Assembly (NCBI GenBank): GCA_900095095.1 | Contig: FMBT01000254.1 | Span: 1-60,908 of the forward strand | From: Fragilariopsis cylindrus CCMP1102 | Lineage: Eukaryota > Bacillariophyta > Bacillariophyceae > Bacillariales > Bacillariaceae | Direction: 5' to 3' | Length of the DNA stretch: 60,908 nt | Shown: piece by piece, positions 51,295 through 60,908 of the stretch | Layout of the letters: every line of letters starts with the position of its first letter | Position numbering within the stretch: the first letter of the stretch is position 1 | Notes under the pieces: model-generated | What the model was told of the DNA's origin: nothing | Seen by the model: only the letters and a program-made list of their open reading frames with translations | The model's database searches: none | Program-made: the position numbers and the translations under genes

Positions 51295-52992
51295 CTGCAC
51301 ACATTTTGTGGTCTTGAAAGCTAGCTAATAGACTGGTTTCGTTTCAATTGGCAACGTACTATTGCTTTTATATGATCGATTCGTGAGGAAAAAAAAGGGA
51401 AGCGAAAAAAATCTTTTCTCTGCTGTAATTTTTAAAATGAGACGTAGTGTCTCAAGATGGGTCTTGGGGCGCTAAGTCCTATTTTTGGGGGAGGATCACC
51501 CCTACAAAAAATGGACCCCAAAAGTGGCTCCCATATGGGAGCATTATAACAGGAATCCTGTGAAGTATCACACTTACAGACAGCTTGCAATTCGAATCAG
51601 ACAAAATGAATGACTGGATGTTAGAAGCAAAATTAGAACCAAAAAAAATGGGCTAACGAATCGAAACAGCTCTGAACCTGGTACCTAAAATGTATAGACC
51701 TCTAAAACCCAGAAAATGGTAGACCCGGGAGCATAGGCTGATAAAAGTAGATTAACAAAAGAAGATATACTTAGGCATGTATTACCTCTCTCTCTCTCTA
51801 ACCAACACATTAATAGATAGCTCTTGATGTCAGCTTTCCATATATAACTTGCCGGACATCCATGGTCTCAATGATTAGCGCCGAACTCTAAAAGGCTCAA
51901 TCAATAGTTTTTGGTCAGACCGAGGATTCGGCCCTTACCTCTCTCCTCTCTCTCTCTCTAACCAATACATCAATAGATAGCTCTTGATGCAGCTTTCCAT
52001 ATATATTTACCTTACATAACAATCAATTGTATGATTAGCGCCGACTCTAAAAGGGCCTCAATCAATAGTTTTTGGTCAGACCGAGGATTTCGCTCCTTAT
52101 GCTGTACAAAGAATGGATGATACTTTACATGACTAATCAACCAATACAGTAATCAATAGATAGCTCTTGATGTCAGCTTTCCATACTTATATATTTTACT
52201 TGTAGCAATCCGATTAATTGGGATGCAAATACAGCCAAGTCTTGTAAGGTCACTATAAAAAATAAAATCATTTATTAATTGGTAAACAGGCCTCTTTCTG
52301 AGACCGGCGCTAAATAAATTCAAACTAAGTGGATTGTTACAAGTAAAATATATATGGAAAGCTGATATCAAGAGCTAGTAGTATATCTACTGATGTATGT
52401 GGTTGTACTTATTTGTGGAGTGATTTTACGCGAATCGCAAAACATTTATGCGCATTACGCCCCTGTACGGCCCCTATCCTCAGGTATTTAAGGATAAGCA
52501 CGGGTTCGTGGTTTGAAGATTGACAATGACCTTTAATATTTTTGTTTCGCCTCGCTTATCACTCTATTCAATTATCTTACTTATCATATAATCTGTGATT
52601 CATATATAATATGTTGAAGTGCAGCCTATGAACAAGACCCGTTTTAATTAACGTCGTGATGAATGCCAAGCGATACTACCGTACACAGTCATAGAATTAT
52701 TTATAAATTCGCACATTACATAAGGATCAACCTTTTTTCGGAGTCACCATTTGTATATGAAGCGTCGCTATCGCGGTGAAGAAGGTGCAATCTAGTCAAA
52801 ATACGACTACTGTACATAGTGTAAGAGTCACTAGAAAAATTATTTTTCATCACTATCACATCACACATTTTTACAGCTTGATACAATTGTATTTCTAGCT
52901 AACAAGTTTTATAATCATTGATGTTCTCATTCAAAAAAAAATAGCTTTCTAAACTTTTCAACGCGATATAGCAAGAGAACAAGTACAGTACG
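51295..52992. other. Repeat-bearing intergenic region
   Basis: This stretch of 1.7 kb has no genes. It contains a 16-bp perfect palindrome at 51527-51542 (GCTCCCATATGGGAGC) and the repeat cluster annotated at 51783-52400. The last 150 bp lead to the secreted-protein gene. Confidence 0.5.
51783..52400. repeat. Three direct copies plus a fold-back copy of a roughly 170-bp repeat
   Basis: The phrase AATAGATAGCTCTTGATGTC with CAGCTTTCCATA appears in direct orientation near 51811, 51971 and 52154, and inverted near 52345-52390. The first two copies also share ATTAGCGCCGA and CAATCAATAGTTTTTGGTCA further in. The third copy and the inverted copy enclose about 250 bp, and their arms extend over 45-50 bp (TTTTACTTGTA on one side, TACAAGTAAAA on the other), so 52138-52400 looks like a fold-back MITE. 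The CTCTCTCTC tracts at 51788 and 51949 mark the unit junctions. Confidence 0.75.
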
Positions 52993-55159
52993 ATGAAGTC
53001 CTTTGTATTTCTCCCTGCGTTGATGACGCTCTGCTTCAGCTTTGCGATTACCTCTAGTCGTGGTAATCCATCCACCGTTTCCCTTGAGCAGTATACACGT
53101 AAGTTACTGATACATGTTTTCAGTTCTATATTGCCCTATCATTTCGATTATCTCATACTTTTATTATTCTTATGTCTCCTTCTCCTTCCAAATAATTTAT
53201 CACTACAGCCGACAAATCCAATTGGACAACGTTTTATTCGAAAGCTGTAGACGATAATGAAAGGAACACGGATCATTCGCCAGATGGTGTAGGGTGGATC
53301 GACAGAGAAGCATGGAAAGCTTGGGATGGAACAACAATTTACGATCCAACGAAATATACCAAAAAAGGACTGGCAGCTGAAATTTGTCCGGGAAATACCG
53401 TCCGAGGCATATACGAATTATTCCAAGAAACGAAACCATTCCTTGATAACGTTAACCCTTCCAAAGCAGAGGTAGATAATTGGCATGCGATCGCAATTAA
53501 TCATGTTCGAGCTATGGTCAACCTCACTGAGCCCGAATACCAAATCCATCCTGACAAATGTTTACACATTCGTGCCATGTGGTCTTCTGAACGTTACCAC
53601 ACAAGACTGTGGGACGAAAAATATCCGGATAATACATGCGTTGGATCCTCCAATCCACATTGTGGTGCTGGATTCTTACCGAGCGTAGAAGACCAGCAAC
53701 CATATTTGCCTGTCGGGATTGACTCTTGTGGAAAAAAATCGGGTTCAGAGGGATTGTTTTCTGCTGCAAAATCAGCCGTACGTCACTGTTGTTCATTAAA
53801 TCGAAACATTGATCTACCTTCTATCAACTGTATATTAATGGTGTTGCTAACATGTCTTTCTCTTATTTCTCCCTACTGATTACTTATTATAGATACCATG
53901 GTCGATTAGATGGATGAGACCATTGTGTTCCACATTGAGTAGCGAAGGGTTTTGGGGTGGACATACTGGACCTTGGTTTCGTCGAAGTCAATTCGGTTTT
54001 GATTGGCAAGATTCCAGTCAGGATGATTTCAATTCAAACGCTCTCCTTCGTGCGAAATGGAGTGGACCAATTGGTCAATCGAAATACGAAAATCCTGATA
54101 TTACGTCGGGAAAGTTCTTAATATTCGCAGAAGCTGTCACTCCCGAACCAAGATTTGGATCAGCTGAATGTACGAATAAAACAAAGTGGTTCGACCGCGG
54201 AACCATCGCTAATGCAACCGAATGTTACAATGCTATCATGGCAGATGATGACTGTGGGAAACGATTCATGACAATGAAGTAAGTTGTTCTATTTAATTTT
54301 GGTGATCGTTGTTATCATTCGAATCTACGATGGCATCTCACATACTTGTTTGTCTCTTCCTTTCCCTTTTCCTCTTTTAAAGTCCCGGTCGTGAGCCACA
54401 ACCAGGATGTGCTTGTTACCCAGTTAATATGACTGAATGCGATATCAATCCTGGTATAGAGAATAGATTGACTTGGGATTTCGAGGCAGTTTCTTCATCC
54501 TTTGATGGTCTTACTGTTAATGCCACTGGAGGCCTTTTATGGGACGGTAAAAGGTGTAACGATATAATATGGAAAATTAAATCCGGTGATGTGGCGCATT
54601 GTCTTCAACAAATTATCGAAAACAACTACACCGATTGTGGAAGAGAATTTATTACGTAAGTCTATTTATCCCCTGTATTTCGCCACACCCGCTGCCAACG
54701 TGCTTCTAACCCCCCCCCCCCCCCCCCCACTCCCCCACCACCCACAGACGCAATGCTAATGGAGGGTGTGGCTGTTATGCACCGGGAACAACTTGTGAAA
54801 AATCTGACACTATAAGAGAATCCGGAAGGAAAACATACAAGTTGGACGTTGATCCAGCCTATGTTATTCCTTCAACAAGTCAATCTACTGCCTCTCCTGT
54901 GGCACCAACATTAGCACCTACTGAATTGTCAGATGTAGTAACAGACGACGAGAGTTGTGACCTCGTTGACGACAAATCGTGCAAGAAATGGGTTGGCAAT
55001 AAAAAAGGTAAAAAGATGAAAAAGAAATGTAAAAAGAATCTCAAGAAAAAGAACAAGAAGAAGAAGGTGTTCGTTTGGTGTCCCGTAACTTGTGGAGAAA
55101 AAGCGGGACTCGGGAAATGTGCATTTATGAAGAAGAAGAACAAGAACAAGAAGAATTAG
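52993..55159 (+). CDS. Secreted Cys-rich protein with internal duplication and Lys-rich tail
   Basis: No family is recognised. Five exons (52993-53098, 53209-53777, 53893-54278, 54383-54655, 54748-55159) give 581 residues with a clean frame. Residues 1-24 are a signal peptide ending TSSRG. The N-terminal half has HPDKCLHIRAMWSSERYHTR and SIRWMRPLCSTLSSEGFWGG. The C-terminal half has two related modules: one with CYNAIMADDDCGKRFMTMN then GCACYP, the other with CLQQIIENNYTDCGREFITR then GCGCYAP. The end is DDESCDLVDDKSCKKW, a run rich in Lys, and WCPVTCGEKAGLGKC, resembling short ShK-like Cys domains common in diatoms. Glycosylation sites (NAT, NYT, NMT) fit secretion. It may be a cell-wall or extracellular protein (inference). 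Confidence 0.78.
54709..54730. repeat. Poly-C tract in intron 4
   Basis: A C run of about 20 sits within intron 54656-54747, close to the acceptor polypyrimidine tract, and may serve as that tract. Confidence 0.9.
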
Positions 55160-55189
55160 ATACACATACATACAGTTTTATGTACAGTA

Positions 55190-55220
55190 AATACGATACG
55201 ATACGATACGATACAATACG
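55190..55220. repeat. ATACG pentamer repeat
   Basis: About five tandem ATACG/GATAC units lie just after the secreted-protein stop codon. Confidence 0.8.
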
Positions 55221-55399
55221 ACCCATCCATCCATAATAGATGGAGCGACAAGATATTAAAATAGAATGACTAACAATATATATGTATATCATTGAAAAGA
55301 TCGTTTAGTAATCTAACCTAGCTGACAACGTCCAATGGAATCTGAGAGTGGTTTTACTAACATTGCACTTTTTGGGCCGCCACGCGAATACATTTTTGT

Positions 55400-56369
55400 T
55401 CATTCGTTGGAGACGTTTGCTTGTACAAGTTCAGGTGCATAGACATCAACCTTGTTTTTTTCAAAGTAGTCATCAGAGATTTTATCCTTCATAAGATTCT
55501 TGTATTGAGGAATGAGATTAGAAGCAATACCAATCATCGGATTTTGCTCCTGTGGATACCTCTTGCTTGATATTTTAACTATGTCTCATCCTTGTAAAAC
55601 TTGTTGATCTCATCAGAATTTGGAGCCTTTCTATCCCATTCCTCAAGTATTTTAATCACTCTAGTTTTTGTAAGGACATATCCTGATGGTAAACTAGGAT
55701 CAAGAATGCTCTTGTATAGTTTGTCATATGCTTCTATACAGTCATTAGCATCTATACAACCAATAAGCACAGCACTCTGATGTTTCCCACTTGTTGCACC
55801 ATGATAAGGTTGCTCTAACCCTCCACTTTGCTCATATAATTTATAGGATTCACATATTGGAGCACCCATCAATATTGTAGTCCCATTACATCTAGGAAAA
55901 GTTGTTATAATATGATCTGGATTATCACTTTGTTTACTTTTACTGAAAAAACCCCTGGAAAGCAGGATTTCTGGAGTGACAGAGTTATTTTGGGTAGAAA
56001 AAATACAAAAATCTGTACCAATATATTTACCATGTTTCATATAGATCTTCAGAGCTTTTTGTAACATCTTCTTTATGTCTGCATAAGCTTTTGGTGCTGC
56101 TTCTGCTTTTGCCTTCGCTTGTTTCAGCTCCTCCTCTGTCATTGAAGCATACTTTGTTTTTTTGGACTTGAAACAACAACAAGAAAGAATATCAATACAA
56201 TATAATACATGGGTTAAAGTATAATAGAATAAGATACAAACATTCACTACATGAGATTGTATTATATTCACTACATGAGATTGTATTATATAATCCTACC
56301 TTTGTTTTCTTTTCTTTCTTGACTTCTTCTCAATTGACCTTCTTCTCTCCTTTGTTTTCTTTTTTTCAG
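55400..56369 (-). CDS. Protein of unknown function, at least two exons (one frameshift)
   Basis: This gene is not recognised. Exon 2 starts at 56166 (acceptor CAAG) with SKKTKYASMTEEELKQAKAK and runs through DIKKMLQKALKIYMKHGKYI, DHIITTFPRCNGTTILMG and KHQSAVLIGCIDANDC to EEWDRKAPNSDEI. A stop at 55579-55581 is followed in the next frame by VKISSKRYPQEQNPMIGIAS and a C-terminal DVYAPELVQANVSNE ending at 55400. One missing base near 55581 reconciles them. Upstream, a basic stretch (EKKKTKERRRSIEKKSRKKR) ending at a GT donor at 56299 is probably exon 1, but its start codon is not found, so the 5' limit is uncertain. No signal peptide or membrane segment is visible. Confidence 0.5.
56246..56294. 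repeat. 24-bp tandem duplication in intron
   Basis: The phrase TTCACTACATGAGATTGTAT occurs twice in direct tandem inside the putative intron 56167-56299, next to the donor. Confidence 0.85.
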
Positions 56370-56645
56370 TCGTGTGACATCAGATGCGACGCCAAACCTG
56401 CACGAAAAGTGTTGCTAGCACAAAGGTAGTACATGATATACATGGTATGCCAACCCTAAATTTGAAAATAATTTTAGGGCAAAGCGTCAGTATTGCTCAT
56501 TCGGTAGGCTGCTCTTGCTTCACTTACTGTACCACCATTTCATGATTCGTAAATCGTCAATCATAACTTACAGTAGGTAACAGACTTACAACGTACTTAC
56601 AAGAAAGACTTCAAGGAAACAAATTCATACCAAACATTAACCAAC

Positions 56646-59600
56646 ATGGATGACAACAACGACAGCAGCAAACCCGTGACGAAAAATCAACATCGTTCTG
56701 CTTTTCATTTAACTCCGAGTCAAGCCGTAAAGTTGAAACCCAGCGCTACTCCTTTCAAACCTTCGTCCTCTCAAAAAAGTGAAATTGGTAATAATAATAA
56801 TAATAATAATAATGCTACGGCGAACAACAACGATAAAAGCAATGGCAATACTAACAGTAACGGCAGTAGTAATAAAAGCAAGAGTAGGAGAAGTAAAAAT
56901 AACAAAAAATCTCCTCCTCCTTCTGATACCACCGAGCAACAAACTTTTGACGATACAATTATGAATACTACCACAGGGGATGATGATGATAATGCCAATA
57001 ACAATAATAAAGGGAAAAAAGAGCAACAGCAAAAACGACGGAAACAGAAACAGAAACAAAAACAACCAAAGCAAGGTAATAATGAAGGTGGTGATACTGA
57101 AAATCATGACAATGATAATGACAACGATGGTAACAATAACAATAACAGTAACAGTAACAACAAACAGGAGAACAAAAATACTGCGACGAAAAAAAATAAT
57201 CAGAAGAAGAAGAAGAAAAATAATAATAAAAAGAAATTTCCTTGGAGACGACATATTCCAACAGGGACTGTGGATCCGATTACATTAGAAAATTTACAAA
57301 CATTGGAATATCCTCCTTTTGCTTTGGTGGCAGATCTGCCCTATCTACCTGTTCCGGAATGGCCGATTATAATTAGTTCAGCAGAATCAATAAATAATAC
57401 TACTAACGACAAGAAGACGAGTAAGGATCATAATAATAACAAACCAAAAAAGGATGTCGTCGACGTAGATGAGTTGAATCGCGAGAGACTTGCAGAACAA
57501 TGGGGGATGCACCTGTTGCCTTCCAAGGAAAAAAAACTACGACTACTACAGCGACGACGGCCTCTTCTCCTCCAGCAGAACCTATTCCACTCTCCGAACG
57601 ACCATTGAATCTCTTTGATGGTCGAGCCTTAGCTTTCTATATGGTGAGTCAATTGCAATTTATTGATCCCTTCACTCGTCGTGATTTAACTCGACCGGAA
57701 CTGGTCAATTTGGATCGATATTTGTCTCGATATGGTGGTGGTGGTGATAGTAGTTGTGGATTCAATAACGGCGACGATGGAAGTAATATCAATAATAATA
57801 ATAATAATCGACAGCGGAAAAAGAACAATAATAATAAAAAGGAGAATAAACAAATCCGTGTTACAGATGCGTATGACGCAAAAGGGATCACACTTAGTTC
57901 TGCTGGAGCGGCGGCGACAACTGCTCAAGGACGTGCCGATATCATGCAACAAATGGCACAAAACTTACTAAATTCGTTGTTTTCAGGTCATTCGGTGAGT
58001 ACAGTAACTCCAAATAGTGGTAGTAATAGTAGTAGTAGTAGAAGTAGTAACCCAAATCAGATTGTAGATGATTCAACACGACGACAACAGCCAACAACAA
58101 CAACAGCATCTACTGGAATCGTTTTCATTACAGGAACAATATACCGCGATGCAACGATATGAACAGGCGTCTGCAACGGCCGGACGAGAGCAACAAAATG
58201 AGTCTGGCTTTGGAGATGCTGGTAATTACTATAACGATGGTAATATTGGTGGTGGTGGATTTACAATCATTGATGACGATGAAAACCCTGAATTGCGTGG
58301 ACGGAATGACTTTCCGTCCTTGTCGTCAACGGCAACGACAACGAATGGTGGTGGTGTCGTCGATAGATCCTCCTTTTATTCAGCCTCACACATTGCAGGC
58401 CATCAGGGTAGCAATGGACCATCAATGACGACGGGAGGGGCGTTTCCATCACTTCAATCTGCAGCTTCTGCCAACAACGCGTCATCTTCTGCTTCCCCAG
58501 AAAATGCCTCTATCAACATAAATAATAGTAACAACAACAACATCAATCTCAATGGAAAATCTTCATCAAAAGCGAAAAAGTCGAAAACCCTGTCAAAAAT
58601 CTCTGGAATAGTAAAGAAAACAACCTCAGAAGAAAAAGAAAAACAGTGGAATGCTCGTGAAGCCGCAAGAAGGAAGGCATTAATGTCGAATCTTACATTT
58701 GGATCTATTCCGTCCGCTGTGGGACCTTCCCATACTCTACTTACACCGCCAACGCATGGGAGCATTCCTTCTGCTACTGACGAACAGTTGGAACGAAATC
58801 GTGCTTTCGCCGAAGCGCTCGGAGTCAAACCGGCGACGCAGAGACAGAATTATGCTAGTGGTTGGGCTAGACCGACGACGGAAGGAGACGATGGTGTGAA
58901 CGATGAGCTTCTCCATGAACTAGATGCGGCATTGTATCCCGATACAATCGTAGCACAAGCTCGTGATCGTATACCTCTACTGTTGAAACTAGAAAAGAAA
59001 TGGATGCGCTTTCTGAACGATGACAAGGCAGCTTCTCTCCCATTAAATAACATGGACAAACCATCGAGAAAATTCGTTCATCAATATGCTGAATTTTGGA
59101 ATCTAAAAACTGAAAGTTTTGATCCTGAGCCAAAGAGATACATTCATTGCGTTAAGTTACTAAATACACGCATGCCACGGCCATTATTGTCCGACGCCGC
59201 AAGACACTGGCGTGGTCCAACCTATTTACCCGATGCGACGCGGACATTATATGATTCATTAGCCTTACCCGATGCCACACGGACCATGTGTGACCACACG
59301 TCACAACAAACCGCAGGTCAAACATCAAAGAGTAGAGAGCTACCACCTCCACCAAATCGTGTACCGTTATCGTTGAAAAATCGATCGATATCCCCTACAG
59401 CTGCTGCGAGCTCTGAGCTTCCATACCGGGCAGTTACAAGTATGTCAAGCAGCAAGGGAGTTGCCATCCCTGGAGGAACGGTACAGAATTCTAGATTAGA
59501 TGCTTTAATTGATAAGGAAAGACCTCAACTTGACCTCCTTCCGCGATCTGTTCCGTTAGAATTACCACCATTAGAACAGCAAACAACGGCAGCTTATGAC

Positions 59601-59804
59601 GCGGAGGAAGATCTTAGAAAGCGTCAAGCTAGGACGGAAGAACGACGGTTAAAACAAAGAAAAATTGAAGAGAAAAAGAAACAAGTTCTCGAAGAAGCTT
59701 TTGCCAGCGACGACGAAGATGACGTAAAAGCTAGAATATCCGATTGTGATAGTGAATGGGGAGATGAACAAGAGGCTCTTTACGTTGAAAGTGATGAGGA
59801 ATAA
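56646..59804 (+). CDS. R3H-domain protein with N-terminal U-box-like DPITLE domain (two breaks)
   Basis: This is a large protein with three parts. (1) A long Asn/Lys/Gln-rich disordered start (to about 57230). (2) A conserved module with DPITLENLQTLEYPPFALVA, then RPLNLFDGRALAFYMVSQLQ and FIDPFTRRDLTRPELVNLDR; such paired DP-x-T-L-E / DP-x-(R)-x-L-T signatures are U-box-like without zinc ligands. (3) After NDFPSL and GGAFPSL motifs and a charged helix, an R3H domain (FLNDDKAASLPLNNMDKPSR, KFVHQYAEFWNL), which binds single-stranded nucleic acid in other proteins. It ends in a charged coiled coil and acidic tail. One missing G at 57502-57506 and one indel between 58068 and 58140, in a CAA/CAG-rich stretch, break the frame. 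RNA-linked ubiquitin ligase activity is inference. Confidence 0.68.
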
Positions 59805-60077
59805 CTTGCAATATTTTAAAAAATCTACTCTGACAGTGACATGTGTACACAATAGCTAAATGCAAAATTTAGTAATTAGTAACAATAATGTTCTATATGG
59901 AATTAAATAAGTCTAGAACATCAATTTGTAGGCATCTTAACAGAAGTGTAGTTAATCATCAATAATCAAAGTACAGTGTTGTGCTGTTATTGTTGGCATG
60001 CAATAGCTTGATGTCGCAGAAAGAGTCCTGGGAGGGAGAATTTTTTCTTGATACAATAATATATGATGATGGTAATT
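59805..60077. other. Convergent intergenic region
   Basis: About 270 AT-rich bases between two convergent 3' ends. Nothing specific is seen. Confidence 0.4.
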
Positions 60078-60908
60078 TCAACATTCGGGGGCACTTTCGT
60101 TATTAACAGTAGTGCCGTTCTTACGATTCCTAAGCTGTGAGTCCTCTTTACTTTCCCACAAAGCACTAAATTCTTTTTCCCATTTCTCGTCGCTCGGATC
60201 ATCATCAACATTTTGACGTGAGACACCTCGTCGGAAATGTTCTCGCTTATTTTTGGACGCTATCTTGACGATTTCCTCCTCAGGTTTTCTTTTATCGCGG
60301 CAGAGTGCGGTGATTGTAAAAAATGCATAACCAACTACCCTGACTAGGGCCAGTCCCAATAGCAGTCCCAAAGCAAGAGAAACTGATATAAGCATAAGAT
60401 CATAGTACAAGGAATCAACAATTTGTGCGGCTGATTCCTCGTAAGAATCAAGTGCCGTCACGTTCACGACATTTGCCAAGGGGGTAACCGGGAAGATGGC
60501 ACCGTACCAAAATAACGCAATCTTTGATCCGGGTACAAGCTGATATATGGCTGGCATAAGAAAAGACCACACATTGAATTCTTGAGATCCCACTACACCT
60601 GCTATCAATATGGCTTCCTCTTCGACTGATAAGACTTGTGTCTCGGTAAGTTCTTCTAGTTTTTTTCGAACTCTTGCAACTTGACGTGGCAACCCCCTAG
60701 TTATACCTAAACGGCTAGCCCAATGGACCCAAGAACCATAAACAGAATTCATGAATTTTCCGAACATAGAAAGTTTTTCTTCTTCATTGTTTTGCATCAT
60801 CTTGGCAGTGGTACTTTTTCTGACAATTTCAAGCATTAGGCATAAAAAACTAGCCGCCACTACAGCTGCGACGGACCCACTCACGTTGGCATACACCGTA
60901 TCATACCT
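60078..60908 (-). CDS. Partial membrane protein of unknown function (5' end outside window)
   Basis: The frame is open to the right-hand edge, so the gene or exon starts beyond 60908. Visible are a hydrophobic segment near the edge (GSVAAVVAASFLCLMLEIV), a linker with SVYGSWVHWASRLGITRGLP, a second hydrophobic region (QEFNVWSFLMPAIYQLVPGS, KIALFWYGAIFPVTPL), a strong membrane segment LMLISVSLALGLLLGLALVR, and a basic then acidic hydrophilic tail ending VNNESAPEC. The layout suggests about three membrane segments with a cytosolic tail. No family motif is recognised. Confidence 0.55.
   Translation of the reverse strand, partial: RYDTVYANVSGSVAAVVAASFLCLMLEIVRKSTTAKMMQNNEEEKLSMFGKFMNSVYGSWVHWASRLGITRGLPRQVARVRKKLEELTETQVLSVEEEAILIAGVVGSQEFNVWSFLMPAIYQLVPGSKIALFWYGAIFPVTPLANVVNVTALDSYEESAAQIVDSLYYDLMLISVSLALGLLLGLALVRVVGYAFFTITALCRDKRKPEEEIVKIASKNKREHFRRGVSRQNVDDDPSDEKWEKEFSALWESKEDSQLRNRKNGTTVNNESAPEC

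Noticed and set aside
56451..56560. Possible tRNA-like stretch (GCTCATTCGGTAG)
   Set aside because: No T-loop GTTCGA block or acceptor pairing follows; no tRNA gene was found in the window.
56709..57288. Long Ile/Leu-rich and Tyr/Ser-rich ORFs opposite or beside the R3H gene start
   Set aside because: They are frames of AAT/AAC trinucleotide repeats that encode the Asn-rich stretch of the R3H protein.

Overview
The window is nuclear DNA of a photosynthetic stramenopile, most likely a raphid pennate diatom; the genus is not provable from sequence alone. Several precursors carry a signal peptide followed by a diatom-style Phe-containing cleavage site (36.7 kb, 29.6 kb, 8.1 kb), and three then show a thylakoid-lumen type second signal. 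Introns are short (about 110-240 nt, GT-AG). The gene families also fit: DUF1499, BTB/POZ proteins of the large diatom type, EF-hand proline dehydrogenase, and a GDP-fucose O-fucosyltransferase-like enzyme. The DNA is AT-rich with many AT, GA and trinucleotide microsatellites.

Layout. 0-0.3 kb: a TA-flanked MITE. 0.5-4.4 kb (-): a membrane nucleotide cyclase with a voltage-sensor-like N-terminus. 5.0-6.0 kb (-): a conserved protein of unknown function. 6.5-9.1 kb (+): two thylakoid-lumen candidates. 9.9-11.6 kb (+): an N2227/carnosine-N-methyltransferase-like protein. 11.8-13.7 kb (-): an S10 carboxypeptidase. 14.3-16.1 kb (+): a GH1 beta-glucosidase. 17.3-18.5 kb (+): a decayed BTB gene. 18.6-19.9 kb (-): a sulfotransferase-like protein. 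20.2-22.5 kb: a CACTA-ended repeat element. 22.5-25.2 kb: a zinc-ribbon protein (+) and a GH18 protein (-). 25.4 kb: a long-TIR MITE. 25.9-27.3 kb (+): an intact BTB gene. 27.9-29.1 kb (-): a METTL21-like methyltransferase. 29.6-31.8 kb: two small membrane proteins. 32.2-36.3 kb (-): tubulin cofactor D. 36.7-37.4 kb (+): a lumenal coiled-coil protein. 38.5-40.4 kb (-): beta-tubulin. 40.4-43.0 kb: a gene-free T-rich block. 43.0-43.5 kb (-): a mitochondrial CaMKII-association-like protein. 44.3-46.5 kb (+): proline dehydrogenase. 46.9-48.8 kb (-): O-fucosyltransferase-like. 49.4-51.3 kb (-): an APC amino-acid/polyamine transporter. 51.8-52.4 kb: a repeat cluster. 53.0-55.2 kb (+): a secreted Cys-rich protein. 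55.4-56.3 kb (-): an unknown protein. 56.6-59.8 kb (+): an R3H protein. From 60.1 kb to the edge (-): a partial membrane protein.

A strong window-wide pattern is that about half of the genes read through only if one base is restored. The missing base nearly always lies in a short run of identical bases, and it is usually one too few. Coding similarity continues on both sides of each break. This looks like consensus indel error (or an unusual allele) rather than widespread gene death. By contrast, the 17.3 kb BTB copy has many lesions and looks like a true pseudogene.

Functional links are loose, as expected for a eukaryote. Two stand out: beta-tubulin lies 2.3 kb from the gene for its folding cofactor TBCD, and several plastid-targeted proteins of unknown role occur in the same window.
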